From assembly GCF_013522925.1 (NCBI RefSeq), contig NZ_JAAMQU010000019.1, forward strand, positions 1 to 55,280: a stretch of DNA of 55,280 bases. The letters run 5' to 3'. Positions 44,388 to 53,787 of the stretch are shown here, in pieces. Numbering within the stretch: position 1 is the stretch's first letter; each line of letters begins with the position of its first letter. The notes beneath the pieces were generated by a model that did not search any database, had not been told where the DNA came from, and saw only the letters and a program-made list of their open reading frames with translations. The position numbers and the translations under genes were made by a program. The stretch comes from Pseudomonas japonica (GTDB lineage: Bacteria; Pseudomonadota; Gammaproteobacteria; Pseudomonadales; Pseudomonadaceae).

Positions 44388-45278
44388 CTATCGGGCACAC
44401 GGGTTCCTACAGAAATGGTGGCTATGCTGTCGGCGGAATTCCGAGGGTGTCAGCCCCTTAAGCGCTTTGAATTGGCGATTGAACAGCGCCTGCGAGGAGT
44501 AGCCAACCCGTTCGGCAATAAGAGAAATAGTTAAATTACCCTGCATCAGGAGCGCGCATGCATGGCCAATTCGTAAGCGCACAATATAATCCAGCGCAGT
44601 ACAGCGCGTGTGCTTGCGAAACATCCGATGAAATGCCGAGACGCTGACGCATGCCATCGCTGCCAAATCGGGGATGCTGACCATGGTGGCGTAGTTCAGG
44701 TGCAGAAATTCCAGTACCCGATGAATACGATCGTCTTCTACAACCTTTTGGCAGGAGTGCATAGGTTGCGCAGGAAGAATCTGGGTAGCGTGGTTATCTT
44801 GGACCAATGTATTTAGCACGATGAGCAAGAACACTAGCCGTTCGGCAGGCTCCTGAGTCACCATCGCCTCGATCATTGGCCGTACTTGGCGTGATGCCCC
44901 TTCGCTAAACATAAGTGCGTTTTGAGCCGCAATCAGTAATGGGCGGATCGGGCCCATTTCAGGAAGCAAGCTCACCAGAGACTCAGCCCAGGCTTCAGAA
45001 AACCAGATCACCAGGGCGGTATGCGGTTGTCCTGTTCGGATCCGCTCAGAGGATGACCAGCTATGCGGAACATTTGGCCCTACCAAGACGAGATCGCCAT
45101 CGTCGTAGCTGGCAACATTGCTGCTAATGTAACGATGACCTCGGCTGTTCAAGGTGAGCGTCAGCTCGTATTCAGGGTGATGGTGCCATTCGAAAGGAAT
45201 GGCATGATCCAGCCTCCTGTTCAGGAATGTCCAGGAAGCATTAGCTTGGGTAGGCACTTTCTCAAAACTGGCTTTCAT
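44388..45278 (-). CDS. AraC-family regulator with N-terminal cupin
   Basis: 296 residues. The N-terminal cupin-like part (FEWHHHPEYELTLTLNSRGHRYISSNV, GDLVLVGPNVPHSW) binds ligand. Two helix-turn-helices follow (VSIPDLAAMACVSVSAFHRMFRKHTRC and TISLIAERVGYSSQALFNRQFKALKGLTPSEFRR). Co-directional with the DUF1479 and gtsA-like genes after a 127-base gap, and likely their regulator. Confidence 0.9.
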   Translation of the reverse strand: MKASFEKVPTQANASWTFLNRRLDHAIPFEWHHHPEYELTLTLNSRGHRYISSNVASYDDGDLVLVGPNVPHSWSSSERIRTGQPHTALVIWFSEAWAESLVSLLPEMGPIRPLLIAAQNALMFSEGASRQVRPMIEAMVTQEPAERLVFLLIVLNTLVQDNHATQILPAQPMHSCQKVVEDDRIHRVLEFLHLNYATMVSIPDLAAMACVSVSAFHRMFRKHTRCTALDYIVRLRIGHACALLMQGNLTISLIAERVGYSSQALFNRQFKALKGLTPSEFRRQHSHHFCRNPCAR

Positions 45279-45486
45279 AGCGTATACTGCTCAATCAGTG
45301 TCCCCGCACGCCAGGATCTTATCAAAAATGCTTCGCACCGTAATGTCCTTTTGAACAAGCTTTGTCGAGGTGCCAGCATCTGAGCTTGTTGTGTCACATT
45401 ATTTTTTACCAATCGGTAATATTGCCATCCGTGGCGATTCACATGGCGGCTATTAATGCTAAGTACGCTTAGAGACTACGCTTTCG

Positions 45487-46341
45487 TCAGTCTTGAAATG
45501 AATGCTCGGGCGCTGGAAACGTACCGGCAGCAACATCAGAAGCAAACGCCTGGGCGGCCTCCTGCAGTACGCCGCGCACATCAGCGTATTGTTTGACGAA
45601 CCTCGGTAAACGTCCTCCCCGCAAGCCGGCCATGTCTTGCCATACCAGCACCTGGGCGTCGCACTCATTGCCGGCACCGATTCCCACAGTAGGGATACCT
45701 ACCGCATGGGTGATTTTAGCGGCCACCTGGCTAGGCACCATTTCAATGAGCAGCCCGAAAGCTCCCGCTGACTCGAACGCGCGAGCGGTATTAATCAGCC
45801 GCTGAGCACCATCGCCACGCCCTTGTACCCGGAATCCTCCCAACTGATGCTCTGCCTGCGGCGTGAAACCGATATGAGCCATGACAGGGATGCCAGAAGA
45901 CACGAGCTTTTCGACCTGGGGCATGATCTCAACGCCACCTTCAAGCTTTACCGCATGCGCTCCGCCTTCTTTCATAAAGCGCACCGCTGTGTGAAAACAC
46001 TGCTCTGCACAAGCCTGGTAGGAGCCAAAAGGCAGGTCAGCGATAACGAGTGCCCTGTGTGTGGATCGGGTGACAGCCCGGACCAGAGGAATCATCTCAT
46101 CAACCGTCACGGTCAGGGTAGAGTCGTAACCGAAGACGTTGTTGGAGGCCGAATCGCCGACCAGGAGAACCGGAATCCCGGCTGCATCGAAAATCTTGGC
46201 GGTGTACATGTCGTAGGCGGTCAACATTGCCCACCGTTGACCATTTTTCTTCATCTGCATCAGATGGGGAATTCTGATCCGGGGACCGCTAGCTGAATTG
46301 CTGCTGGTACCGTAGGGTAAGGTCTGTTCACTCATATTCAT
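45487..46341 (-). CDS. panB: 3-methyl-2-oxobutanoate hydroxymethyltransferase
   Basis: 284 residues. PanB family segments are clear: LTAYDMYTAKIFDAAGIPVLLVGDSASNNVFGYDSTLTV, GSYQACAEQCFHTAVRFMKEGGAHAVKLEGG, GIPVMAHIGFTPQ, and GIGAGNECDAQVLVWQDM. It transfers a hydroxymethyl group to 2-oxoisovalerate in pantothenate synthesis. No panC is adjacent, so it is likely an extra copy. It follows the LysE gene by 5 bases and they are co-transcribed. Confidence 0.92.
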   Translation of the reverse strand: MNMSEQTLPYGTSSNSASGPRIRIPHLMQMKKNGQRWAMLTAYDMYTAKIFDAAGIPVLLVGDSASNNVFGYDSTLTVTVDEMIPLVRAVTRSTHRALVIADLPFGSYQACAEQCFHTAVRFMKEGGAHAVKLEGGVEIMPQVEKLVSSGIPVMAHIGFTPQAEHQLGGFRVQGRGDGAQRLINTARAFESAGAFGLLIEMVPSQVAAKITHAVGIPTVGIGAGNECDAQVLVWQDMAGLRGGRLPRFVKQYADVRGVLQEAAQAFASDVAAGTFPAPEHSFQD

Positions 46342-46346
46342 ACCTT

Positions 46347-46961
46347 TTAGGCTAAGGACTGCTCAATGAGCAGAAGGAGGCCCACCACGATCATGGCTCC
46401 TCCGGAAAAATGGTTCACCAGCAAGGCACCACGCGGGCGAGCACGGAGTATCACTTCGGAGCCGAAACCGACCAAGAGGTAAATCACAGCGCAGCTGAAG
46501 GTATGCACCAGACCTAACATGACCATCTGTGCGGGGACAGGCCACGACGAATCCGGCTCCGTAAACTGTGGAAGCAGCGCCAGAAACAGCAAAAACACCT
46601 TCGGGTTCAGCCCGCTGATACAAGCTCCCTTGATAGCCCAGCGTAGACCCGAGCCCATGTCATCCGCTCCGGCCTCGGGAACGGACGGATGGCGAAGCAC
46701 GTTTATGCCAAGCCAGATCAGGTAGCAGGCCCCCACCAAAGTCATTGCCATCATGACCCTCGGGAAGCTTGCGACAAGCCCTCCAACGCCCGCCGCAACG
46801 ATCACCGTTGTCATTAAATGCCCACTTAAAAGGCCCGCTACAGCCGGCACAACGACACGACCCCGCATCCCGGCTGCGATGGCATAAGCCCAGTCCGCAC
46901 CCGGAGTGATGACGAAGAGAAACGACACAGCCCAGAAAGCCGCAAAGGTACTAAAGCTCAT
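46347..46961 (-). CDS. LysE/RhtB-family amino-acid exporter
   Basis: 204 residues from the ATG at 46961. Six hydrophobic segments, with FWAVSFLFVITPGADWAYAIAAGMRGR at the start and the GACYLIWLGINVLR signature. Family members export amino acids or homoserine lactones. It is divergent from the Lrp/AsnC regulator, which probably controls it. Confidence 0.92.
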   Translation of the reverse strand: MSFSTFAAFWAVSFLFVITPGADWAYAIAAGMRGRVVVPAVAGLLSGHLMTTVIVAAGVGGLVASFPRVMMAMTLVGACYLIWLGINVLRHPSVPEAGADDMGSGLRWAIKGACISGLNPKVFLLFLALLPQFTEPDSSWPVPAQMVMLGLVHTFSCAVIYLLVGFGSEVILRARPRGALLVNHFSGGAMIVVGLLLLIEQSLA

Positions 46962-47095
46962 CCTGTCTTCCGAGAAAAACCTCCCATCTGCCAACGCGGC
47001 GATGGCGAGTTCGTGCCGAAAGAATATCGAGAATAAACGGGTATTTTATTTTAACATTCGGCGTCTAACGCATGGGTATCGGGAGATTTCTCTCT

Positions 47096-47548
47096 GTGGA
47101 TAGGCTCGATAGAAATATTCTTGCTGAGTTACAAAAGGATGGCCGTCTGTCTCTCACTGATCTGGGCGAAAGGGTAGGGCTAAGCCTTTCTCCGTGTCAC
47201 CGTCGCGTGCGGGCCTTGGAGGAATCTGGAGCAATTCGTGGTTACAGGGCCCAGCTGGATACTGCGGTCCTTGGGCTCAATTTTTCAGCATTGGTTTTCG
47301 CCACTTTGCGCGAAGGCAATCAGGAAGCGGTGGCGGCGTTCGAAGCCGCGCTTATCGACATAGCAGAAGTGGTTAATGCGCAGCGCCTGTTCGGCGAGCC
47401 TGATTACCTCCTGCACGTCGTAGCGCGGGATCTGCCAGCCTTTCAGAAATTGTACGACGATGGCTTATCAAGGCTCCCAAACGTCCAGCGGCTAACGTCT
47501 ACCCTTGTAATGAAGCACGTCATTTCAGAGCGTGGACTGCCACTGTAA
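47096..47548 (+). CDS. Lrp/AsnC-family regulator
   Basis: 150 residues from the GTG at 47096 (GGGAGA upstream; an in-frame ATG at 47072 is less typical). N-terminal helix-turn-helix DRLDRNILAELQKDGRLSLTDLGERVGLSLSPCHRRVRALEESGAI, then the RAM ligand domain (YLLHVVARDLPAFQKL). Divergent to lysE-panB across 134 bases, the classic arrangement of LysE-type exporters with their regulator. Confidence 0.93.
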   Translation: MDRLDRNILAELQKDGRLSLTDLGERVGLSLSPCHRRVRALEESGAIRGYRAQLDTAVLGLNFSALVFATLREGNQEAVAAFEAALIDIAEVVNAQRLFGEPDYLLHVVARDLPAFQKLYDDGLSRLPNVQRLTSTLVMKHVISERGLPL

Positions 47549-47718
47549 ACCTGAATTTCAAAGGCAGCCTTAGGCCAGGCTTTGGCACGTAGAAGCGCTA
47601 AATATAGGTTATCGGTCGTAACCAACGAGTCAGGTTTCCAAAATGCTATTCGATGCAACACGGAGAGGAATGAAGCTGGAGGGGCAGGACCGTCGATCAC
47701 TAGATGGGTATATGGGGG

Positions 47719-48210
47719 TCACACCCTGATACGTTCGACTTCGCTCAGACTGATTTCGTCGCTTCGACGATCGTAGTTCTGCGTGGTACGGGTTGAAGAG
47801 TGATTCGCCATGGCTGCCGCGCTTTCCAGCGTACCGCCATTTTTCAGGTAAGCCGTGATTCCTGTTGCCCGAAAAGTATGGTTGCCAATACGTGTATGAA
47901 TGCCGGCAGCTGTTGCGCGGCGGCGTACCATGAGGTAGGCGCTCGGCTGGGGAAGGGCGGTCCTGCTAAATTGCTTAGTGCCTCGCGCTATCGTTCTGAA
48001 CAAAGGGCCTTTACCGTCCAGGTCAATACCGGTCCCCACCAGTTAGGTGTGCGGATACTCTTCCGGGAGTGATGGCAAGGCATTGTGTATTGCTTGCCAC
48101 CTTTCTCCCGCAACCGAACCCATAGCCGGCGGTTCTGCGTATAGACGTCATCAAACTTCATAGCCAGCGCAGCACCAATGCGTGCAAAACGAGAAAACCA
48201 TCAGCCCTAT
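47719..48210 (-). pseudogene. Phage-type integrase, interrupted by an IS and frameshifted
   Basis: From the IS edge the minus strand reads SRFARIGAALAMKFDDVYTQNRRLWVRLREKGGKQYTMPCHH. A frame change follows, then IDLDGKGPLFRTIARGTKQFSR and the catalytic end IHTRIGNHTFRATGITAYLKNGGTLESAAAMANHSSTRTTQNYDRR with H..R, H and Tyr residues. The 5' part is missing beyond 48210 where the IS begins. It is the right-hand relic of another integrated element. Confidence 0.85.
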
Positions 48211-48218
48211 TGTGGTGG

Positions 48219-49253
48219 TCAACTGATCCCGGACACTGCGTTAAGTTTTTCCTCAGCGACCCCAGGTGCTAACCCGGCATTGAACTGATGCGGTCGCTGA
48301 CAGTTGTACTACTGGATCAGATACCGACCGATATCCTGCTTCGCCAGCGCAGCGCTCATGTAGCCCACCATCGGTATCCATTCAGTTTTCAAGCTACGGA
48401 ACAGCCGCTCCATCGGAGCATTGTCAAGGCAGTTACCACGCCGGCTCATGCTTTGTTTGAAGCGATATCGCCAGAGCCTCTGGCGGAACGCTCGGCTCCC
48501 ATATTGGCTGCCCTGATCACTGTGAAACAACACATTCTGCGGCCGGTCACGTTGCTCGTAAGCCATGTCCAACGCCTTGATTACCAAGTCAGCGTCAGGG
48601 TTGGGTGAGAATGCTCAGCCCACAACCCGGCGCGCACATAGGTCGATAACGGGGGCCAGATAATGCCAGCGGCCTTTGGCCCAAATGTACGTAATATCAC
48701 CGCACCAGACCTGATTAGGGGACGCGACAGCAAACTCACGATTCAGCACATTCGGGATATCAGGTCGCTCTACGGTGGCCTTTTTGTAGGCATGGGAGCC
48801 CGGTTTCTTGCTGATCAAGTTCATCTCGCGCATCAACCTGCGTACCTTGAACCGCCCAATTTGCAGACCGTCCGCTTTCATCATCAACATGATGCTGCGG
48901 CTACCCGCAGCGCTTCGGCTTTGCGTGAATAACTCGTTCACACGGCTGCCCAAATACACCCGTTAAGCGTCCGGAGTTCGACGTCTACGGCAGTATGCGT
49001 AGCAGCAGGATCGAGTGACTTCAAAGACCGAGCACAAAAAATCAACTGGCTCCTCCGAGCGCAATTGATCGATTAACGCAAGCGCTCGTGTTCCTCGGCC
49101 ATCAAGAGCGCGGTAGCCTTTTTTTAAATCGATTTCTCTCGTTTCAAGCGGTTGATTCGGGCTTCCAGTTCCTGGATTTTCTGCTGCTCGGGTGTCAGCG
49201 CTTTGCTGGTCGGTGTGACACCGCCTCGTTCCTGCTGGAGCTGGTTGACCCAC
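48219..49253 (-). pseudogene. IS3-family transposase OrfB with in-frame stops
   Basis: The DDE-type integrase core is present (NQVWCGDITYIWAKGRWHYLAPVIDL, LFHSDQGSQYGS, GNCLDNAPMERLFRSLKTEW). Stop codons interrupt it at about 48960, 48612 and 48308, where relatives have sense codons. For example, the tail Q-stop-YNCQRPHQFN corresponds to MERYNWRRPHQFN at the window start. It is therefore inactive. Confidence 0.88.
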
Positions 49254-49384
49254 CGGCGCAGGGCCGATTTTACCAACCCGAGCGACTGGGCTGCATTGGT
49301 GTGGCTATAGCCCTGGTCAAGCACCAGGCTGGCAGCTTCGCGCTTGAATTCAGGGGTGAAGGTACGTCGTTGTCTGCTCATCAA
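49124..49384 (-). CDS. IS3-family transposase OrfA
   Basis: 86 residues: SRQRRTFTPEFKREAASLVLDQGYSHTNAAQSLGLVKSALRRWVNQLQQ forms the helix-turn-helix, followed by a leucine-zipper-like region (LTPEQQKIQELEARINRLKREKSI). Intact, and would normally join OrfB by -1 frameshifting in the overlap. Confidence 0.9.
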   Translation of the reverse strand: MMSRQRRTFTPEFKREAASLVLDQGYSHTNAAQSLGLVKSALRRWVNQLQQERGGVTPTSKALTPEQQKIQELEARINRLKREKSI

Positions 49385-49445
49385 ACACCTCTATGTGGCG
49401 ATCATTTTCGCCTAAAAAGTTGTCCGGGGTTAGTAGACCACTACA

Positions 49446-49766
49446 GTTGGACGGCTCAACGTCGCGCCGCGTTGTCTTTCTCTCAAGCCTGCTAGAGATG
49501 AAAGCTCCTCCAATTAAAACAACGTGCCCGTTCGTTCAAAGCTTCAACAGGCAGTTGTTCGACTGACGTCGACGCTGCTTAAACTCCGTTCAGATCAGTT
49601 GATCGCAGAAGGTGTATTGGCCGGACTCATACAATTTTCCAGCGATGGAGGTGCATTAGTAAAGAAAACTATCTCTGATTTGGATGGAATTAGTGGTGAG
49701 AAAATAGGTTATCAAGAGTTTTTAGCCGGCAGCGTCAAAAAATCGTTTTGGGGGAGGGGAGGGGTA
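49446..49766. other. Gap between IS and recombinase; no separate gene seen
   Basis: The recombinase frame is open through much of this gap (from about 49524), but the upstream residues are not part of the recombinase fold and there is no good start. A G-rich GGGGAGGGGAGGGG tract at about 49749-49763 supplies the recombinase ribosome-binding site. Confidence 0.5.
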
Positions 49767-50729
49767 ATGAGCGAGCTAATGGTTCACCAGGAGGGAAACG
49801 AACGTCGATTGACTGCCGCCGAGTTCCAGCACCTGGCCACGGTACCAGCGGCGGTCGAATGGTTTGCCAATATTGATAACCCGCGCACGCGTCGGGCGTA
49901 CCAAAACGACCTGGAAGACTTCTGTTCCTTTATAGGGCTGGCCACAGCGGAAGATTTTCGGGCGGTGAACCGTGCCCACGTTCTCGCCTGGCGTGCCCAG
50001 CTGGAAAAACGCGGCCTGGCCGGGGCTACCATCCGGCGCAAACTGGCCGCGCTGGCCAGCCTGTTCGACCACCTCTTGGAATGCAACGCCGTTGCCGGTG
50101 GAAACCCCGTGCATGGCGTCAAACGGCCCAGAATCGAAACCAACGAAGGCAAGACCCCAGCGCTGGGCGATCACCAAGCCAAAGCACTGTTGGAAGCACC
50201 GGACGTGGCCACGCTGAAAGGGCTGCGCGACCGCGCCCTGCTCGCGGTATTGCTGTACCACGGGCTGCGCCGGGAGGAAGCGGCGCAGCTGACGGTGAGC
50301 GATATCCTGGAACGCCGCGGCATCAAGCATTTGCTAGTCCACGGCAAAGGCGGCAAGGTGCGGTACCTGCCGTTGCACCCGGTGGCCGCGGACCGCATCC
50401 ATGACTACCTGGAGCGTTCCGGGCATCACCTGGTCGCGCCGAAAGGCCCGCTTTTCCTACCCCTGCGCGGTCCTGTTGACCGAGGCGGCATCACGGCGGA
50501 TGGCATCTATAAGCTAGTCGAAGCCTATGCAAAAAAAGCCCGCATCAAGGTAGACGGCCTGGGCGTGCATGGCCTGCGCGCTACGGCGGCCACCAATGCC
50601 CTGGAGCATGAGGCAGACATTGCCAAGGTCCAGGCGTGGCTCGGCCATGCCAACATCAGCACGACTCGGATCTATGATCGGCGGCAGAACCGGCCTGAGG
50701 ATTCACCGACGTACAAGGTGAAATACTGA
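49767..50729 (+). CDS. Tyrosine recombinase / integrase (320 aa)
   Basis: Start at the ATG at 49767 after a GAGGGG tract. An N-terminal SAM-like core-binding domain (VEWFANIDNPRTRRAYQNDLEDFCSF...LAALASLFDHL, about 25-105) precedes a full catalytic domain with Arg (YHGLRREEAAQL), Lys (GKGGKVRYLPL), H..R (VHGLRATAATNAL), His (WLGHANISTT) and Tyr (RIYDRRQNRPED). XerC-like in length. A truncated copy sits at 41.2-41.6 kb, so this enzyme family has been active around the region. Confidence 0.93.
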   Translation: MSELMVHQEGNERRLTAAEFQHLATVPAAVEWFANIDNPRTRRAYQNDLEDFCSFIGLATAEDFRAVNRAHVLAWRAQLEKRGLAGATIRRKLAALASLFDHLLECNAVAGGNPVHGVKRPRIETNEGKTPALGDHQAKALLEAPDVATLKGLRDRALLAVLLYHGLRREEAAQLTVSDILERRGIKHLLVHGKGGKVRYLPLHPVAADRIHDYLERSGHHLVAPKGPLFLPLRGPVDRGGITADGIYKLVEAYAKKARIKVDGLGVHGLRATAATNALEHEADIAKVQAWLGHANISTTRIYDRRQNRPEDSPTYKVKY

Positions 50730-50793
50730 AGGGCCCAAGCCCCGTTTGGCATAATGCTGGCCCTTCGATCAACCTGGCGGCAGAGAGACCGGC

Positions 50794-51360
50794 TTGCCTA
50801 AATTCCATGTAGATTCAATCCAGACCTGGCCGCCGTTTGAATACGATGGCAAGCCATACGATTTGAGCCATCTGGACTGCCATGAAGTCGTGTTCAAGAC
50901 TCACCAGGGTGAAATCCGCTTTGTGGTGACCTACGGCCTGCACTGCTTCACCAAGGACGGCACCGAGCACAATATTTCCTTCAGTTATGCAGACGGTCGC
51001 CATAGCCAAGCGGTGTGCCTGGAGCGGTACGCTGCCTCAAAACAGCTGCGCCGTATCATCGAACAGCTCGACCAGGGCGCGTTGCTCTACCACCAGGAAG
51101 GCGAACGGTTTTTCACCCTGCATGTCCAAAACAACCTGAATGGGGTCATCGAACCCTACAAGGTCTGCCTGGCCGTGTTTCGGGAATACCGCGTGCTACG
51201 CATACACGTTACCAGCGCCTATTTCGCGCGCACAGGCGAAGGTGCTCCGGGGGTGCCGGTCAACAAAAAAGGCTTCAGTATTTTCAAGGTTGCCCTGGAC
51301 ACGCAGAAAAAGCCCAAAGGGCAGTATCCGAAGGAAGTGAGGAACCGGCACACGCCGTGA
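50794..51360 (+). CDS. Hypothetical protein (188 aa) downstream of the recombinase
   Basis: TTG start at 50794 with AGAGAGA upstream, giving 188 residues. A single alpha/beta-looking domain with PFEYDGKPYDLSHLDCHEVVFKT, RFVVTYGLHCFTKD and SYADGRHSQAVCLERY; no membrane segment or catalytic motif recognised. It follows the recombinase by 64 bases in the same orientation and probably travels with it. Confidence 0.7.
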   Translation: MPKFHVDSIQTWPPFEYDGKPYDLSHLDCHEVVFKTHQGEIRFVVTYGLHCFTKDGTEHNISFSYADGRHSQAVCLERYAASKQLRRIIEQLDQGALLYHQEGERFFTLHVQNNLNGVIEPYKVCLAVFREYRVLRIHVTSAYFARTGEGAPGVPVNKKGFSIFKVALDTQKKPKGQYPKEVRNRHTP

Positions 51361-51369
51361 GAGAAAGGC

Positions 51370-51392
51370 GACCCCCCCTTAAAGAGGGGGTC
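51370..51392 (+). terminator. Hairpin after the 188-aa gene
   Basis: GACCCCC (51370-51376) pairs exactly with GGGGGTC (51386-51392) 10 bases after the stop codon. There is no T-run, so termination strength is uncertain. The GC-rich remainder to 51692 carries no gene that I can support. Confidence 0.45.
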
Positions 51393-51692
51393 TCAGCCGC
51401 CGCGTTGCGCGCATTGCGACGGGGCAGGACGTTGTTACCTCGCCATGGGCGAACTGAGCAAGCTCAGCAACGGGGCGCGATCCGAAGATCCCTGTAACCA
51501 CCCTTGCGCGCCACGTGTGCGCTTAATGATTATGTCATAGCTGACAGCCCCGTCAACAGGCTAGGGGTTGACCTTCGCCCCGCTAGGCTTAGCAAGGAAT
51601 CGCCGCAAACCTTCTGCTCCCTAGGCTTCGAACCCTCCCATCCTTTGATTACCCTGATGCTGCAGGGCGGTAGAGCCCATTGGGAGTCAAAG

Positions 51693-52433
51693 TTAGGATT
51701 GAGGCCAACTTAGCTTCCTAAGACCAAGTATTTTCACTCGGACCGTTTCATAGAAACTCGAAGCTAATCGGGTTTTTGTTCTTACAACAGCTAATTTTTC
51801 GTCATCACCTGACACATCAATTCCGATCGTCTTAAAAACCCTGGATAGCTCCAAATCAGCTTCGTCCGGAGGAAGCAGAATAGACGGGTCTTTCTTTGCG
51901 CGATCTTCGAGGGTTGCAATATTATCAACCAAAGAGTTTTGTTCTTTAGCCAACTCGTTACTAATATTTTCTACGACACCTTTCAGATATTCGTAGTCAG
52001 CACTAGAAAGAACGACTTTTGCTTTAGACATTTCAAAATGCTCCATTAAACATACAGCAGCATCCACCTTTAACAGGTTATCCCCCAAAGAGCCAGCGTT
52101 GCGCCGCTTGGCTGGCGGCACCATAAGCCCTGAGCAAAATGGAGAAATATAAACTAGATCTTGTATTAAATCATCTCGATTACGGAGGTAAATTTCGGCA
52201 TTCAATTTCTTAAGGCTCTCTGTCGCCGTTAGCAGCTTCTCATTTGTAGTGACCAGCTCAGCTTCACGCCTAGCGATGGCTTCCTCTAAAGCCGCAGTTT
52301 TGTATAACGGGATAACCGTAAAATATAAGGCGCCTATAGTAAGCGCAAAAAATCCAAATTGAGATATATGGCTAAGCCGGCCTAACCATAAATCTATATT
52401 TGATTCAGAGCCATAAGTTGAATTTTTTGCCAC
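51693..52433 (-). CDS. Hypothetical membrane-anchored coiled-coil protein (246 aa)
   Basis: One transmembrane helix (FGFFALTIGALYFTVIPLY, about 27-45) is followed by a coiled coil (about 50-85, AALEEAIARREAELVTTNEKLLTATESLKKL) and a helical domain. AT-richer than its neighbours. No family recognised. Bitopic topology suggests a sensor or scaffold at the membrane. The gene upstream on the strand is another membrane protein. Confidence 0.6.
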   Translation of the reverse strand: MAKNSTYGSESNIDLWLGRLSHISQFGFFALTIGALYFTVIPLYKTAALEEAIARREAELVTTNEKLLTATESLKKLNAEIYLRNRDDLIQDLVYISPFCSGLMVPPAKRRNAGSLGDNLLKVDAAVCLMEHFEMSKAKVVLSSADYEYLKGVVENISNELAKEQNSLVDNIATLEDRAKKDPSILLPPDEADLELSRVFKTIGIDVSGDDEKLAVVRTKTRLASSFYETVRVKILGLRKLSWPQS

Positions 52434-52617
52434 GACTTTATTCCTAAATATTTACTAACACGGTTTATTTGTCGGGAAAACTGAACGATTAGTAAGCTTT
52501 TAGACAGCCCATTCCATAATTTTAGTGCGCCGCGATCCGTAGATCGCGCAGCTACAGATGTCTAGCTTCCCACGAAGCGCTCTACGCGCGTTATGGCGAT
52601 TAGACAGTTAGGCTCGG

Positions 52618-53367
52618 CTAAAGCTTTTGCTTTTTAATCCCCGGAGGTAATGCCTCTACCCATTCAAGCTTGCCTACTGGTACAGAGATAACCGTAGAAT
52701 CTTTATAAAGGATACAGAATTGGGTGGAACACTCAACTACTTTCCAGCGCTCAGGAGATTCGCCGGATGGCGTACGTAGCATCAACCACGGTGCATTAAG
52801 ATATCCATCCTCAACATCTTTACGCGCGGCATCTTTCCCAACATCCCTGAAAGGATTAATCATAAGCATAATCGACAATATGGTAAATATCAACATGCCC
52901 AGCGCAGCATAGAGCGCGAGAATAACAGAAAAGCTATTAATAATCGAAGCCCGAAAAAGCGGTGACCGATTAATTAAGACTTTCTTCCCCACCCTATTTG
53001 TTGGAATTTTTGCTGAAGCGTAGTGGTGAAACACAGTATAGACAATAACCCCCAGCAAAATAAGGAGCAAGGTTATAATAAAAACCTTAATTGAGCTTTT
53101 AGAAAGCGTATTAAGGATGCCTATGGTTAACTTAAACCACGCAATCGTTCCATAGAAACCAGCATCACTTGATGCCACTGGATACATGGTCGTTTCCTGA
53201 TTTAAATATGATAAATAACCGTCATGATAAGACCGACCATTCAGTGAAAAAACCCAAGAAGATATGAGCAATAACACTGTGCCTATGGCTGCGAGATCTA
53301 CTAAGGTTCGCCATCCTTTCTTACTTTCTTTAACTGCATTAATTACTTCGTTTGAATTGTCAATCAT
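52618..53367 (-). CDS. Hypothetical integral membrane protein (249 aa)
   Basis: Three hydrophobic segments (LVDLAAIGTVLLLISSWVF, VFIITLLLILLGVIVYTVFHH, SVILALYAALGMLIFTILSIMLMI) and a C-terminal soluble region with two close Cys (VVECSTQFCILYKDSTVISV). It precedes the coiled-coil protein by 184 bases on the same strand and shares its low GC, so the two probably arrived together. No function assigned. Confidence 0.6.
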   Translation of the reverse strand: MIDNSNEVINAVKESKKGWRTLVDLAAIGTVLLLISSWVFSLNGRSYHDGYLSYLNQETTMYPVASSDAGFYGTIAWFKLTIGILNTLSKSSIKVFIITLLLILLGVIVYTVFHHYASAKIPTNRVGKKVLINRSPLFRASIINSFSVILALYAALGMLIFTILSIMLMINPFRDVGKDAARKDVEDGYLNAPWLMLRTPSGESPERWKVVECSTQFCILYKDSTVISVPVGKLEWVEALPPGIKKQKL

Positions 53368-53462
53368 CGTACATCCTTGCCGGTTTCTTCAGATAAGAGC
53401 AGTCAACGGTTGCTATTAGAAAACATCAATTAACGGATCCTTATAGCCCAAAGCAGGTCAAC

Positions 53463-53503
53463 CCGCGTGGTGTAGCTCTGGCCATCAGCTCGCGGCGCAT
53501 CCC
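53463..53503 (+). repeat. Imperfect direct repeat, right copy (partner at 19750-19790)
   Basis: 33 of 41 bases match the left copy in the same orientation, again followed by GCTATGGGGTGG. It lies just before the arsenic operon. The remainder of 53368-53729 shows no gene. Confidence 0.5.
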
Positions 53504-53729
53504 CAGTCCGCGCTATGGGGTGGAGGAAGACGTGGCCATGGGGATGACTCTTAACTGTATGAATTTACAGTATTACAGCCAAATCCCGTACGGCAAGATT
53601 TTTTCGGTCCAGCCGTCGTCTGGCGTCTGCAAACCGGACACACCCCTCAAAAGGGATGCTGCTCAGTCAAGCCGCTGAAGGCTGACGGCACGGCTGCTTG
53701 AGCCCGAAGTTATACATATGCTTTATCAA

Positions 53730-53767
53730 ATATGCGAAAGTTCGTATATTCGATTTTTCGTATACGA
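53730..53767. promoter_or_regulatory. Probable ArsR operator
   Basis: ATATGCGAA (53730-53738), two bases, then TTCGTATAT (53741-53749) forms an 18-base near-perfect palindrome (one mismatch). A further TTCGTATACGA follows at 53757-53767. It lies 21-58 bases before the arsR start, where ArsR family repressors bind. Confidence 0.7.
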
Positions 53768-53787
53768 CAGCGATTTCTGGAGGACGT

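Larger units (their letters stand above)
48211..49445 (-). mobile_element. Complete but inactivated IS3-family insertion sequence
   Basis: Imperfect 26-bp inverted ends lie at 48211-48236 and 49420-49445 (shared TGTGGTGGTC / TGTAGTGGTC outer ends and CCCGGACA inner part), giving about 1,235 bp. OrfA and OrfB are on the minus strand. The 3-bp flanks (TAT and GTT) do not match, so the target duplication is lost or the ends have changed. The same IS type has its right end at bases 1-124. Confidence 0.88.

Noticed and set aside
48211..49445. Active transposon
   Set aside because: OrfB has several in-frame stops and no matching target-site duplication is visible.
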